Assembly (NCBI GenBank): GCA_030837345.1
Contig: JAUPKQ010000074.1
Location: 1 to 52,364 of the forward strand
DNA from: Actinomycetota bacterium
GTDB taxonomy: Bacteria > Actinomycetota > Actinomycetes > Actinomycetales > Kineosporiaceae
Direction of reading: 5' to 3'
Length of the DNA: 52,364 nucleotides
Of the stretch, positions 9,017 through 16,971 are shown piece after piece; the first letter of the stretch is position 1; each line of letters starts with the position of its first letter. Made by a program: the position numbers and the translations under genes. The notes under the pieces are model-generated. The model did no database searches. It was not told the DNA's origin and was given only the letters and a program-made list of their open reading frames with translations.

Positions 9017-9225
9017 ACCAGGGCGAACAGGCCGAGCACGATGCCGCTCGGCGGTGTCCAGATCCACCAGCCGCGCCCGGACGCGTCCAGCACGTCGTGG
9101 AGGATCAGCGCGGCGACCCACAGCACCGCCCAGACCGCGATGCCCACCGTGACCGTGAGGCGATCGTTCGTCGGTAACGGCGGCGGGTCGGGGCGGCGAT
9201 CAGGGGATCTCAGATACAGCCGCAC
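8992..9225 (-). CDS. DUF2530 small membrane protein
   Basis: A 77-residue protein. It has a Pro-rich cytoplasmic N-terminus (PDPPPLPTND), two hydrophobic segments (~25-43 and ~53-72), the WWIWTPPSG motif between them, and a basic end KRRDP. This is the DUF2530 pattern of actinobacteria. Function unknown. Its 3' end overlaps the sacsin-like gene by 25 bp. Confidence 0.85.
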   Translation of the reverse strand: MRLYLRSPDRRPDPPPLPTNDRLTVTVGIAVWAVLWVAALILHDVLDASGRGWWIWTPPSGIVLGLFALVYLKRRDP

Positions 9226-9257
9226 CGTGGCAGACTAGCCGCCGCCGCCAGGACCTC

Positions 9258-9276
9258 CTACGACGAAACGTCGTGG
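9258..9276 (-). terminator. Hairpin downstream of the OmpA operon
   Basis: ACGACG-AAA-CGTCGT (9260-9274), extended by a wobble pair and a G-C pair, forms an 8-bp stem with a three-base loop. It lies 14 bases after the stop of the minus-strand OmpA-like gene. It has no T-tract, which is usual for terminators in high-GC actinomycetes. Confidence 0.45.
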
Positions 9277-9289
9277 ACCGGTCACCGAT

Positions 9290-10243
9290 TCATGACACGA
9301 CCAGCTCGACTCTCCGGTTGGCCGCACGATTCGCCGCCGAGGTGTTGGGGACCGTCGGGCGTTCCTCGCTGAAGCCGACGATGCTGATCCGGTTCGCGGG
9401 CACGCCGCCAGCGATCAGCGCGGCCCTGACGGCCGCGGCCCGTGCCGTGCTGATCGTCAGGTTGACGTCCCAGCCGCCGGTGTCGTCGGTGAACCCCTGC
9501 ACCCGGACCTTCAGGGAGGGCGACGATGCGAGGACGGCGGCGGCCTCGGCGGTCGCGCGGCGCGCGGACGTCGAGAGTCGCGTCCCGCCGTGACCGAACC
9601 GGATCGGCGGCAGGGCGGTCAGCCGCCGGCGCACCTCGGCCGCGGCCAGGGTCCGGGCCTCCGGCGTCGGAGCGGTCACGGCCGGCGTCGGCGTGGCCGT
9701 TGGCGTCCCGGTCGGCTCCGGGGCCGGGGTCGGGGTCGGGGCGGTCGTCGGGCTCGGCGCGGTCGTCTCGGTGGGGGTCGGGGTGAGGAGCGAGCTCTCG
9801 GCGGGGGTCGGGATGACCGCGCCCGTCTCGGTCGGCGTCGGGACCGCCGTCCCCGTCTCGGTCGGCGTCGGCGTCGGGGTGCCGAGCGGCGAGGCAGAGG
9901 TGGAGGACCCGGACGGCGTGGCGCCCCCGGCGACGGTGAGCTCGGACCTCGCGATCCGGACGCCGTCGAGGCTCCGGACGACGTCGAGCGCCTTCTCGAC
10001 GTCCGTCGCCGAGGCGACGCTTCCCTTCAGCACCCCGTCCTGGCCCGTGAACTCGGCTTGGACCCCCGAGAGCCCCACGGCTTCGAGGGCCTCGTGCGAG
10101 CGGGCGCGCAGATCGTTCTCGACGCGGTGCCTGACCGGCATCAGCTGGACGGCGCCCAGACCGGCCAGCCCGATCGCACCGATGATCCACGGGGCGGCTC
10201 CCCGGCGGCAGCGCTCCCAGTAATGCCCCTGCAGGTCCGCCAT
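9290..10243 (-). CDS. BON + OmpA-domain envelope protein (ArfA/OmpATb-like)
   Basis: A 317-residue inner-membrane-anchored envelope protein. One membrane segment (~15-32) is followed by a BON domain (~40-105), a Thr-Pro linker (~110-190) built from repeated TPTPTETG-like units, and a C-terminal OmpA-like domain (~195-317) with the peptidoglycan-binding pattern VQGFTDDTG and NRRVELVVS. The TM-BON-OmpA order is that of mycobacterial ArfA (Rv0899/OmpATb), which is linked to acid adaptation. The ATG at 10243 overlaps the upstream stop (TGATG), so the two genes are translationally coupled. An in-frame GTG lies one codon earlier. Binding to peptidoglycan is inferred from the OmpA domain. Confidence 0.85.
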   Translation of the reverse strand: MADLQGHYWERCRRGAAPWIIGAIGLAGLGAVQLMPVRHRVENDLRARSHEALEAVGLSGVQAEFTGQDGVLKGSVASATDVEKALDVVRSLDGVRIARSELTVAGGATPSGSSTSASPLGTPTPTPTETGTAVPTPTETGAVIPTPAESSLLTPTPTETTAPSPTTAPTPTPAPEPTGTPTATPTPAVTAPTPEARTLAAAEVRRRLTALPPIRFGHGGTRLSTSARRATAEAAAVLASSPSLKVRVQGFTDDTGGWDVNLTISTARAAAVRAALIAGGVPANRISIVGFSEERPTVPNTSAANRAANRRVELVVS

Positions 10244-11199
10244 CACTTCGCCTTCGACACGTCGCGGCCGCCCACCAGCTGGCGGGTGAGGGCCTGGAAT
10301 CCTGCTTCGTCCCCGTCGGCGAGGAACCGGGCCTGCTTGCTCCAGGTCGGCAGGCTCGGAGCGAACCGGAGACCGGACTGCTCCAGCGCGCTCTGAAGTC
10401 GTGCCGTGTCGGCGTCGGCCAGGTCCTGGTACGTGCGGATCCCCGCGTTCCGCAGCGCCGCCCCGATCCGCGGGCCGATTCCCTCGACCCGTTCGAGGTC
10501 GTCCTCCTCGACCGGTTCAGCGGAATCCGGGGCGTCGCCACCGTCACCGGCCGCCGGATCGGGGGTCGTCGTCCCCGGAGCCGTCGTCCCCGGAGTCGTC
10601 GTCGGGGCGTCGGCGGCGGCCGGCAGCTCGTGGGCGGCCTTGTCCCGATCGGCCTCGGCGGTCCGGGTGGAAACGGTGGAGGTGGTGGCGTGACGCGTCG
10701 CCTCGGCGTCGGCCAGTGCCCCGGCGTCGGCGAGGGCCTTCGCGTCCGCCTTCGCCTCGGCGTCGGCGAGGGCGCGGACTCCGGCGAGCGACCGGGCGCC
10801 CTCGAGCTCGCTGAGGGAGATGTCCCCGGTCGGGAGGTTCTCGACGGCCTCGGCCTGGGCCGCGTACTGCTCGGGGGCGGGGTCGGTCGGGACGACGGAC
10901 AGGCCGGCCGTCGGGTCCTCGCGCACCACGGTCACGGGAGGGGCCGTCCGCACGGGGGTCGCGTCGCGCGGTGCCGCGGGGCGGCGCGGAGCGGGTGTCG
11001 TCCGCGCGGTGACGCGCAGGCGCGCGATCTCCTCGTCGCGGGCCGCGATCTCCGTGTCCTTCTGGTCGGCGATCGCGCGGATCGCCTGCGACTCATCGAA
11101 CTGCACCTTCCGCCGACGCCACCACAACCACCCGATAACTATGCCTAGAGCAACGGCCAGGGCAATGACGACGACCGTGCGACCGATGAACCAGGCCAC
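10243..11199 (-). CDS. Membrane-anchored helix-hairpin-helix protein, partner of the OmpA-like gene
   Basis: A 318-residue protein with an N-terminal membrane helix (~5-24) and a basic stop (WWRRRK). A short coiled coil (~30-55) and a long Ala/Asp/Thr-rich region follow, including ADAEAKADAKALADAGALAD-type repeats. The C-terminal domain (~240-315) has the helix-hairpin-helix signature VEGIGPRIGAALRNAG. Start GTG 11199 is supported by GGGAGGA at normal spacing, although the frame is open further upstream. In M. tuberculosis arfA is followed by small membrane genes arfB and arfC; this partner is different. HhH domains bind DNA or act as protein-interaction modules, and which applies here is unknown. 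Confidence 0.75.
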   Translation of the reverse strand: MAWFIGRTVVVIALAVALGIVIGWLWWRRRKVQFDESQAIRAIADQKDTEIAARDEEIARLRVTARTTPAPRRPAAPRDATPVRTAPPVTVVREDPTAGLSVVPTDPAPEQYAAQAEAVENLPTGDISLSELEGARSLAGVRALADAEAKADAKALADAGALADAEATRHATTSTVSTRTAEADRDKAAHELPAAADAPTTTPGTTAPGTTTPDPAAGDGGDAPDSAEPVEEDDLERVEGIGPRIGAALRNAGIRTYQDLADADTARLQSALEQSGLRFAPSLPTWSKQARFLADGDEAGFQALTRQLVGGRDVSKAK

Positions 11200-11496
11200 G
11201 TTTTCCTCCCACGCACCGGGCGCACGAACGTGCACCTCGCGTGCGAAGCATGCCAGGTGCCAGGGGCCCGTATTCCGGGTTCTGGAAAGTCTCGGTCCCC
11301 TCACCGAGGGGTCCCTTCGCCGGAGTGGACGGGCCCTCCTCGGCGTCCGCAGGCCTTGGTGACGCTCCGCAGTAGTCCTTTTCCTCTCCCGACGGGGATT
11401 CCGGCAACATTTATCCCCTGGGGAGACGTCGTTCGGCTCCGGCTACCGGTGGTGACGGATGCCTGACCCTTTTCGACGGCACGGCGTGGGATCCAC
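11200..11496. other. Divergent intergenic region
   Basis: About 297 bases between the minus-strand envelope operon and the plus-strand hydrolase. The only clear element is the Shine-Dalgarno GGGAGGA (minus strand) just upstream of 11199. I see no strong palindrome, terminator or small gene. Both promoters must lie here. Confidence 0.5.
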
Positions 11497-12621
11497 GTGA
11501 CTGGAGGTGACCGGCTCTACCATCACGACGTGCTCTTCCCCGCGATACGTCACGAGGTGTCGTTCTGGCACGGCAACCACCGGCTGGACGGAGATCTCGT
11601 TCTGCCCCCGGGAGCCGGTCCCCACCCGGTCCTTCTCGTCGTCGCGGATCCCTCTCTGCCGGACCGTGACTACTCTCCGTGGCTGGACGGTTTGGCGGGC
11701 CACGGCATCGCCTCCTTCACCTGGGACCGGGGCACGTCCGTGGACGGAGCGGGAGATCCTCGTCGCCGTACGGTCGATCACGCTCGTGAGGTGCTGTCGG
11801 CGATGGACCGGCTGCGGAGCGCCCCGGAGGTCGACGCGACGGCCATCGGGCTCGCCGGGTGGGGGGAGGGTGGGTGGGCTGCCGCCCAGGCGGTCACCTT
11901 CAGTGATCGTGCCCGGCTCCTCGTCCTGGCGGGGACCCCGACGACCGAGCCTTTCGATCTCGTCGAGCACCGGATCCTCGGGCACCTCCGGGCCGCCGGG
12001 TATGCCGGGTATGCCGGGGGCGGCGGGGACGACGGCGACGCCGCCGACGGAGCCCGGGACGCCGTCCGGTGCTGGATCGAGGGCCGTGCCGAGGGGCTCT
12101 CACCCGCCGAGCTCGACGCAGGGCTCGCCCGCTGGCGCGCCGAGCCCTGGTTCGGGGAGCTGGGCGTGGCCGTCGAGGAGACCGCTGCGGCGAAGACCCT
12201 CACGATGGACCCGTTGCCCACTTTGTCCGCCGTCTCGGTCCCCCTCCTCGCCCTTTTCGGGGAGCAGGATCCTCTTCTGCCGCTGGCGCGGAGCGTTCGA
12301 TCTCTCGGTGAGGCGCTGCATGTCGCGGGTAACACCGATCACCGGATCGCCGTCGTCCGCGACGCCGACCGGGCCCTCCGGGTCAGGCCGGGGCACGGTC
12401 TCGGCCGGATGGTGGACGGTCTGCACCAGTTCGGTGAGTGGCCCTCCGGGCTCACCGACGTGATCGCCGAGTGGCTCGTCGCCCGGCTGTGCGAGCCCGG
12501 CGACGTCCCGGCCTTCGCCCCTCCGGCGGACGCCCTGCTCGTACGTCCCCGCCTTCGTGTCGGGCCGGTGTCGACGGGGCACGCCCCTGTCCGGCAGGTG
12601 CGCCGCCGGATCAGTCGCTGA
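11497..12621 (+). CDS. Alpha/beta-hydrolase fold protein lacking the nucleophile Ser
   Basis: A 374-residue protein of the dienelactone-hydrolase/S9-like alpha/beta hydrolase group. The order is an N-terminal beta region (LDGDLVLPPGAGPHPVLLVV), the strand before the nucleophile elbow (AIGLAG), an insert lid (~165-235), the acid strand LLALFGEQDPLLP (Asp) and GNTDHRI (His). The elbow, normally G-x-S-x-G, reads GWGEGG at ~124-129 (codons near 11857-11875), so the catalytic Ser is replaced by Gly. Asp and His remain. It is therefore probably catalytically inactive, or uses another nucleophile. The start is uncertain: GTG 11497 has no good Shine-Dalgarno. It is a single gene; function unknown. 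Confidence 0.75.
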   Translation: MTGGDRLYHHDVLFPAIRHEVSFWHGNHRLDGDLVLPPGAGPHPVLLVVADPSLPDRDYSPWLDGLAGHGIASFTWDRGTSVDGAGDPRRRTVDHAREVLSAMDRLRSAPEVDATAIGLAGWGEGGWAAAQAVTFSDRARLLVLAGTPTTEPFDLVEHRILGHLRAAGYAGYAGGGGDDGDAADGARDAVRCWIEGRAEGLSPAELDAGLARWRAEPWFGELGVAVEETAAAKTLTMDPLPTLSAVSVPLLALFGEQDPLLPLARSVRSLGEALHVAGNTDHRIAVVRDADRALRVRPGHGLGRMVDGLHQFGEWPSGLTDVIAEWLVARLCEPGDVPAFAPPADALLVRPRLRVGPVSTGHAPVRQVRRRISR

Positions 12622-12676
12622 GGCCGGTGACCGTGATTCCCTCCGGATGCGTGGAATAGCTGCCCGGAGAACATTG

Positions 12677-12689
12677 TTAGCGTAGCTAA
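12677..12689 (+). promoter_or_regulatory. Candidate operator TTAGC-N3-GCTAA at the MFS start
   Basis: A perfect 5-3-5 inverted repeat ends on the first base of the MFS start codon. TAGCGT inside it (12678-12683), 5 bases before ATG, could be the -10 of a leaderless transcript, so a bound protein would block initiation directly. TTAG/CTAA palindromes are common for MarR-family regulators, and a MarR gene lies 2.4 kb downstream (inference). Confidence 0.4.
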
Positions 12690-14206
12690 TGAAACCTATG
12701 TTCACGGCTCTGCGAATACCCAACTACCGGTTGTGGGCGACCGGGGCTCTGGTCTCGAACACCGGGACGTGGATGCAGCGTGTCGCCCAGGACTGGCTCG
12801 TCCTGACCGTTCTGACGAACAACTCCGGGGTGGCGACCGGGGTGACGACAGGCCTTCAGTTCGGTCCGATCGCCCTGCTGGCGCCGGTGGCCGGAACGGT
12901 CGCGGACCGTGTCGACCGGCGGCGCCTGCTCATGGTCACCCAGGCCCTGTCCGGCGTCCTCGCCGGCGTCCTCGGGGTGCTCGTCGTCACCGGGACGGCG
13001 AGGCTCTGGCACGTCTACGTCCTCGCCGGGCTCCTCGGGGTCGTCGCGGCGTTCGACGCCCCCGCGCGGCACGCCTTCGTCTCCGAGATGGTGCCGCCGG
13101 AGGCCCTGTCGAACGCGGTCGGCCTGAACAGCGCCTCCTTCCACGCGGGCCGGCTGATCGGGCCCGGTGTCGCGGGTCTCCTCATCCACTGGCTGGGGAC
13201 CGGCCCGGTGTTCCTCCTGAACGCCGTGAGCTTCGGCGCCGTCCTGCTCTCGTTGCGCGGGATGGACCTCCGCGCGCTCCAGCCGCTCCCACGAACCCTC
13301 CGGGACCCAGGAGACACGACGGGCACGGGGGGCACGACGGGCGCGGGGGACACGACGGGCATCCGGCGCTACGGGAGCGTGATGGCCGGGCTGACCTACG
13401 TCCGTCGCCGCCCCGACCTCGTCCTCCTCCTGTCGGTGGTGGGCATGGTCGGCACGTTCGGCCTGAACTTCCAGCTGACGACGGCCCTGATGGCCCGCAC
13501 GGTGTTCGACAAGGGCGCGGGGGAGTACGGCCTGCTCGGGTCGATCATGGCGATCGGTTCCCTCGGCGGGGCCCTGCTTGCCGCCCGGCGGGAGCGCCCG
13601 ACGCCGGCCCTCGTCGTCTCGGCGACCGCCGCCTTCGGCCTGGCGAGCCTCGCAGCCGCCCTGATGCCGTCGTACACGACGTTCGCCGTCGCGCTCGTGC
13701 CGGTCGGGCTGTCGGCGCTGACGGTGATGACGGCGGCGAACGCGACGGTCCAGCTGTCGACGGCTCCCGAGCTCCGGGGACGGGTGATGGCCCTCTACGG
13801 CGCCATCTTCATGGGAGGGACGCCGGTCGGGGCGCCTCTCGTCGGATGGGTGGGCGAGCACTTCGGCGCGCGCTGGACCATCCTGCTCGGCGGCGGCGTC
13901 TCCCTCGCCACCGCCGTCGTCGCCGCGGCCTGGCTGATCGTCCGGGACCGGCGTGCCTCCGCGTGCTCAGCTGATGCCGAGGGTCTCCGCGAAGAGGCGG
14001 TATCCCACGAAGGCGACGACGTCCAGGAGGGTGTGCGCGACGACGAGGGGCATGACGCGGCGCGTGCGCCGGAACCACTCCCCGAACACGACCCCCATCA
14101 CGACGTTCCCGAGGAACGGCCCGAACCCCTGGTAGAGGTGGTAGGTCCCGCGCAGGAGCGCGCTCGTCACGAGAACCGAGCGGTTCGTCCAGCCGAGTCC
14201 TCGTAG
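12689..14206 (+). CDS. MFS_3-type transporter with a run-on C-terminus
   Basis: A major facilitator of the MFS_3 (EntS/transmembrane secretion effector-like) group. The opening FTALRIPNYRLWATGALVSN and TWMQRVAQDWLVL are typical. About 12 membrane segments run to ~residue 420. The central loop carries a Gly/Thr repeat (GDTTGT-GGTTGA-GDTTGI). After the last helix (AAAWLIVRDRR, ~425) the frame runs another ~80 acidic, His/Pro-rich residues, antisense to the CPBP gene for 240 bp. This extension does not look like MFS sequence. Another frame stops at 13974, where an ordinary MFS would end, so the tail may come from a lost stop, a frameshift or a sequencing error. Substrate unknown; export is likely. 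Confidence 0.8.
   Translation: MKPMFTALRIPNYRLWATGALVSNTGTWMQRVAQDWLVLTVLTNNSGVATGVTTGLQFGPIALLAPVAGTVADRVDRRRLLMVTQALSGVLAGVLGVLVVTGTARLWHVYVLAGLLGVVAAFDAPARHAFVSEMVPPEALSNAVGLNSASFHAGRLIGPGVAGLLIHWLGTGPVFLLNAVSFGAVLLSLRGMDLRALQPLPRTLRDPGDTTGTGGTTGAGDTTGIRRYGSVMAGLTYVRRRPDLVLLLSVVGMVGTFGLNFQLTTALMARTVFDKGAGEYGLLGSIMAIGSLGGALLAARRERPTPALVVSATAAFGLASLAAALMPSYTTFAVALVPVGLSALTVMTAANATVQLSTAPELRGRVMALYGAIFMGGTPVGAPLVGWVGEHFGARWTILLGGGVSLATAVVAAAWLIVRDRRASACSADAEGLREEAVSHEGDDVQEGVRDDEGHDAARAPEPLPEHDPHHDVPEERPEPLVEVVGPAQERARHENRAVRPAESS
13313..13362 (+). repeat. 18-bp in-frame repeat in the MFS central loop
   Basis: Three units with period 18, sharing the core CACGACGGGC at 13315, 13333 and 13351, encode three six-residue Gly/Thr blocks in the cytoplasmic loop between the two six-helix halves. 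Confidence 0.8.
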
Positions 14207-14740
14207 CCGCGTCATCAGGTAGCCGACGACGACGACCTCTTCGATCACCGCGTTCTTGACGGCCTGGAGCACCAGGACCGGTACCGCCCACCAGTAGGGC
14301 CCGAGGGCCGTCGCGACGACCTCGGCGGTGATCCCCAGCTGCCGCCCGGCGACGTAGAGCGCCAGGCCCGGGATCCCGATCGCGGCGGTGAGCGCCGTTC
14401 CGGCGAGGAGGTCCCGCCCCGGGCGGCGCAGGTCGAGACCCAGCAGGCGGACGGCGTCCGGCAGCCGCCCGGCGACGAAGAACAGGGCGAGCGCGGCGGG
14501 CACGAGGGTGAAGGCGATGTCCGCGAGCTGATAGGTCAGATCGAGGTAGGGGCGAGGGCTCCGGGAGGGGTTGAGGGTCGCGGTCTGCCCGGCGAGGGGC
14601 CTCCCGGCCGTCAGCTTGGCCGTCAGGCTGATCACGGAGTACACGGCGGACTCCCCCAGGGACACCCCCAGGACGAGGAGGATCTCGAGGGCGGTGCGCC
14701 GGGTCGATGACCGGGGTGGAGCGTCGGAGTTCTCATCCAC
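13967..14740 (-). CDS. CPBP (Abi) family intramembrane protease-like protein
   Basis: A 257-residue membrane protein with ~7 hydrophobic segments. Motif 1 is EEVVVVGYLMTRL, where most family members have EExxxR; the Arg is Val here. Motif 2 is SALLRGTYHLYQG, with the expected His but Arg in place of Phe. FGEWFRRTRRVMPLVVAHTL provides the third conserved His. This variant seems to be an actinobacterial subfamily (from memory). It may still be a glutamic-type peptidase, but that is unproven. GTG 14740 was chosen because the 45 codons upstream look non-coding and homology begins after it. The 3' end is antisense to the MFS tail. Confidence 0.8.
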   Translation of the reverse strand: MDENSDAPPRSSTRRTALEILLVLGVSLGESAVYSVISLTAKLTAGRPLAGQTATLNPSRSPRPYLDLTYQLADIAFTLVPAALALFFVAGRLPDAVRLLGLDLRRPGRDLLAGTALTAAIGIPGLALYVAGRQLGITAEVVATALGPYWWAVPVLVLQAVKNAVIEEVVVVGYLMTRLRGLGWTNRSVLVTSALLRGTYHLYQGFGPFLGNVVMGVVFGEWFRRTRRVMPLVVAHTLLDVVAFVGYRLFAETLGIS

Positions 14741-15008
14741 CTCGCCATGATGGCGGGCTTCCCCGGGGCGATGGCGGGCTTCCTTCCGGAAACGGACGCG
14801 TGGCGCGTTAAATGCCCTATGCGTCCTTATTGGTCCTTTTCTGTTGCGGTGATGTCGACACCAAGTGTTCGCCAATTGTGACCCCTATTTGGGGGGTGGA
14901 AGGAAGCGCGCCGAGAGAGTCCGTCCGCCTGGGATATGGGGGTCTCCAGGGGTCTTACCGCAGCGTGTGCGCAGGGTGACGTTTCCGGAACGTAGTTCCT
15001 TATGCGCT

Positions 15009-15037
15009 AATAGTTATTGGAGGTCAGGGTAACTATT
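15009..15037 (+). promoter_or_regulatory. Candidate MarR operator, 8-bp inverted repeat
   Basis: AATAGTTA at 15009-15016 and TAACTATT at 15030-15037 are perfect inverted arms with 13 bases between. They lie 38 bp upstream of the marR-like ATG, in the 334-bp gap between the divergent CPBP and MarR genes. This stretch is much more AT-rich than its surroundings. Position and symmetry fit autoregulation. The rest of the gap (14741-15008) holds AT-rich promoter-like DNA but no gene I can support. Confidence 0.5.
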
Positions 15038-15074
15038 GCATCACAGCACGTAACATTCGGGATATGGTGCATCT

Positions 15075-15653
15075 ATGCAGAGTCGCCAACCTGGCGTTGT
15101 CCGTACTGAGGGCGCGGCGGATGACGACCTCGACGTCGGGGGGGAAACGGCCGACGACCTGTCCTTGAGCGTGGTCACCGACCGGGTCCCGGGAGACCCC
15201 GACGCCGATCTCGTCGAGACCACCATGCACGCCTCCCGAGCCTTGTTGTCCGTTGTGGTCAGGTCACTCGCACCTGTCCTCGAGGAGATCACGCCCGGGC
15301 AGTTGCGCGCATTGGTGATCTTGGGATCCCAAGGATCCCAGCGTGCCGGGGTGCTCGCCGGAATGCTCGGCGTTCACCCCTCCACCTTCACCCGAACCGT
15401 CGACCGCCTCGCGGCCGGCGGCTGGGTGACCCGATCAGAGAATCCCGACAGCCGCCGCGAGGTGCTCGTCGAACTCACCCCCCGGGGGGAACGAGCCGTC
15501 GCGGCGGTGACCAAGGGACGGCGCCGGGAGCTGGGCCAGGTGCTCGCCTCCCTCTCGCCCGAAGACCAACGCTGTGTCGCCGAGGGATTCCGCCTGTTCG
15601 CCGAGGCCTACGGCGAGCCGTCGCTCGTCGAGCTCGCACGCCTCGGCGGCTGA
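15075..15653 (+). CDS. MarR family transcriptional regulator
   Basis: A 192-residue winged-helix regulator. About 45 acidic residues precede the MarR core. The DNA-recognition helix is in GVLAGMLGVHPSTFTRTVDRLAAGGWV (~97-123), followed by the wing with SENPDSRREVLVELTPRGE. The C-terminal helices should form the dimer interface. It probably represses itself through the inverted repeat at 15009-15037; the CPBP gene opposite and the MFS gene at 12689 are candidate targets. The position between DUF2530 and serC matches, from memory, Rv0880 in M. tuberculosis. Confidence 0.9.
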   Translation: MQSRQPGVVRTEGAADDDLDVGGETADDLSLSVVTDRVPGDPDADLVETTMHASRALLSVVVRSLAPVLEEITPGQLRALVILGSQGSQRAGVLAGMLGVHPSTFTRTVDRLAAGGWVTRSENPDSRREVLVELTPRGERAVAAVTKGRRRELGQVLASLSPEDQRCVAEGFRLFAEAYGEPSLVELARLGG

Positions 15654-15771
15654 CATCCCGTGGCCCCGAACCGACCCATCGAACGCACCGACCAAGTGAA
15701 CGAACCGGCCCACTGAACCGAACGTACCCGCGCCGTCGGGGTGTCCCTCTTCCGGATGACACGATGGGTGG

Positions 15772-16971
15772 GTGCCCGAGGATTTGAACGACGCCCTCGC
15801 CTCGCTACGGCCCCTGCTGCTCGACCTTGAGTCGCTCGTGCGGGCGGTCGCGGCCGGGCGGCGGCGCGGGAGCGAACCCGTCCCCAGCCGGGTTGAGCTG
15901 CGCCCGGTCGACCTTGCGGCCGGGCGGCGGCTGCAGGCCGTGCTCACCGTCGCCAACAGCGCGCCCCTGACGCGGAACGTCACGGGTGACGAGGCCGGAC
16001 GCCTCGTCGACGAGATGCTGGCCGAACCGTTCGGGAACTGGCACGTCGAGACGCTCGACGAGGTGCGTCAGCTGCGGGTCACCAAGAAGGGCCAGGCCCA
16101 GGTGCACGTCGCGAGGACCTCGCGGCGCGACGTCCTCCGCCGGACCGGTCACGACCGGGTCAGGCAGCGGCTCCTCGACCCCGGGGACCCGTTGTTCGAC
16201 GCCCTCGGCGCGGACGCCGACAAACGGCGTCAGGTGGACGCGTTCCTCCGCCTCCTGGCGCCCGTCGCGGCCCGGGCGGCCGCCCGGCCGATCCGGGCCG
16301 GTCGTCCCCTGCACGTGGCCGACCTCGGATGCGGCAACGCCTACCTGACGTTCGCGGCGCACCGGTACCTCCTCCAGCAGGTGGGGGAGGCCGGTGTCCG
16401 CACCGTCGGGGTCGACGTCCGCCCCGACATGGTCGCCCGCAACACCGAGCTGGCGGAGCGGCTCGGCCTCACCGGGCTCGAGTTCGTCGTCGGCGAGATC
16501 GCCGGGACCGATCCCGGCCCGGGTGACCTCGACGTCGTCCTCGCCTTGCACGCCTGCGACACCGCCACGGACGACGCCCTCGCGGTCGCCGTCACCCGGC
16601 GGGCGCCCGTCGTCCTCGCCGCGCCCTGCTGCCACCACGACGTGCAGCGGCAGCTCGCGGCCCGCAAGGCCGAGGGCCAGGGCCCGCCGCCTCCCTACGG
16701 GGCGCTGACGCGGCATCCCATTCTGCGGGAGCGCTTCGCCGACGTCCTCACCGACGCCGTGCGGGCCGGCATCCTCCGGCTCGCCGGGTACCGGGTCGAC
16801 GTCGTCGAGTTCGTCGACAGCCGCCACACGCCGCGCAACGCGCTGATCCGTGCCGAGTGGACCGGCGCCCGACCGGACGACGTCCTCCGGGCCGAGTACG
16901 ACGACCTCGTCACCGCGTGGGGTATCCGGCCCCGGCTGGCGGATCTGATCGGGAAAGCGGCGTCGCTATAG
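15772..16971 (+). CDS. SAM-dependent methyltransferase (Methyltransf_32-like)
   Basis: A 399-residue class I methyltransferase. The N-terminal ~140 residues are helical and may bind substrate. The Rossmann fold begins near 180 with motif I ADLGCGNAYLTFAAHRYL, then GVDVRPDMVARN, and DVVLALHACDTATDDAL. The signature LAAPCCHHDVQRQL (~281-294) is characteristic of the GSTCD/Methyltransf_32 group. Substrate unknown; related proteins are suspected RNA methylases. GTG 15772 is preceded by CACGAT plus six bases, a leaderless -10 arrangement. The gene starts 118 bp after marR and ends 9 bp before the next gene. Confidence 0.85.
   Translation: MPEDLNDALASLRPLLLDLESLVRAVAAGRRRGSEPVPSRVELRPVDLAAGRRLQAVLTVANSAPLTRNVTGDEAGRLVDEMLAEPFGNWHVETLDEVRQLRVTKKGQAQVHVARTSRRDVLRRTGHDRVRQRLLDPGDPLFDALGADADKRRQVDAFLRLLAPVAARAAARPIRAGRPLHVADLGCGNAYLTFAAHRYLLQQVGEAGVRTVGVDVRPDMVARNTELAERLGLTGLEFVVGEIAGTDPGPGDLDVVLALHACDTATDDALAVAVTRRAPVVLAAPCCHHDVQRQLAARKAEGQGPPPPYGALTRHPILRERFADVLTDAVRAGILRLAGYRVDVVEFVDSRHTPRNALIRAEWTGARPDDVLRAEYDDLVTAWGIRPRLADLIGKAASL

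Noticed and set aside
15654-15771. Degenerate GAACCGACC-like repeats between MarR and the methyltransferase
   Set aside because: The units are too diverged and irregular to define a period; probably compositional.
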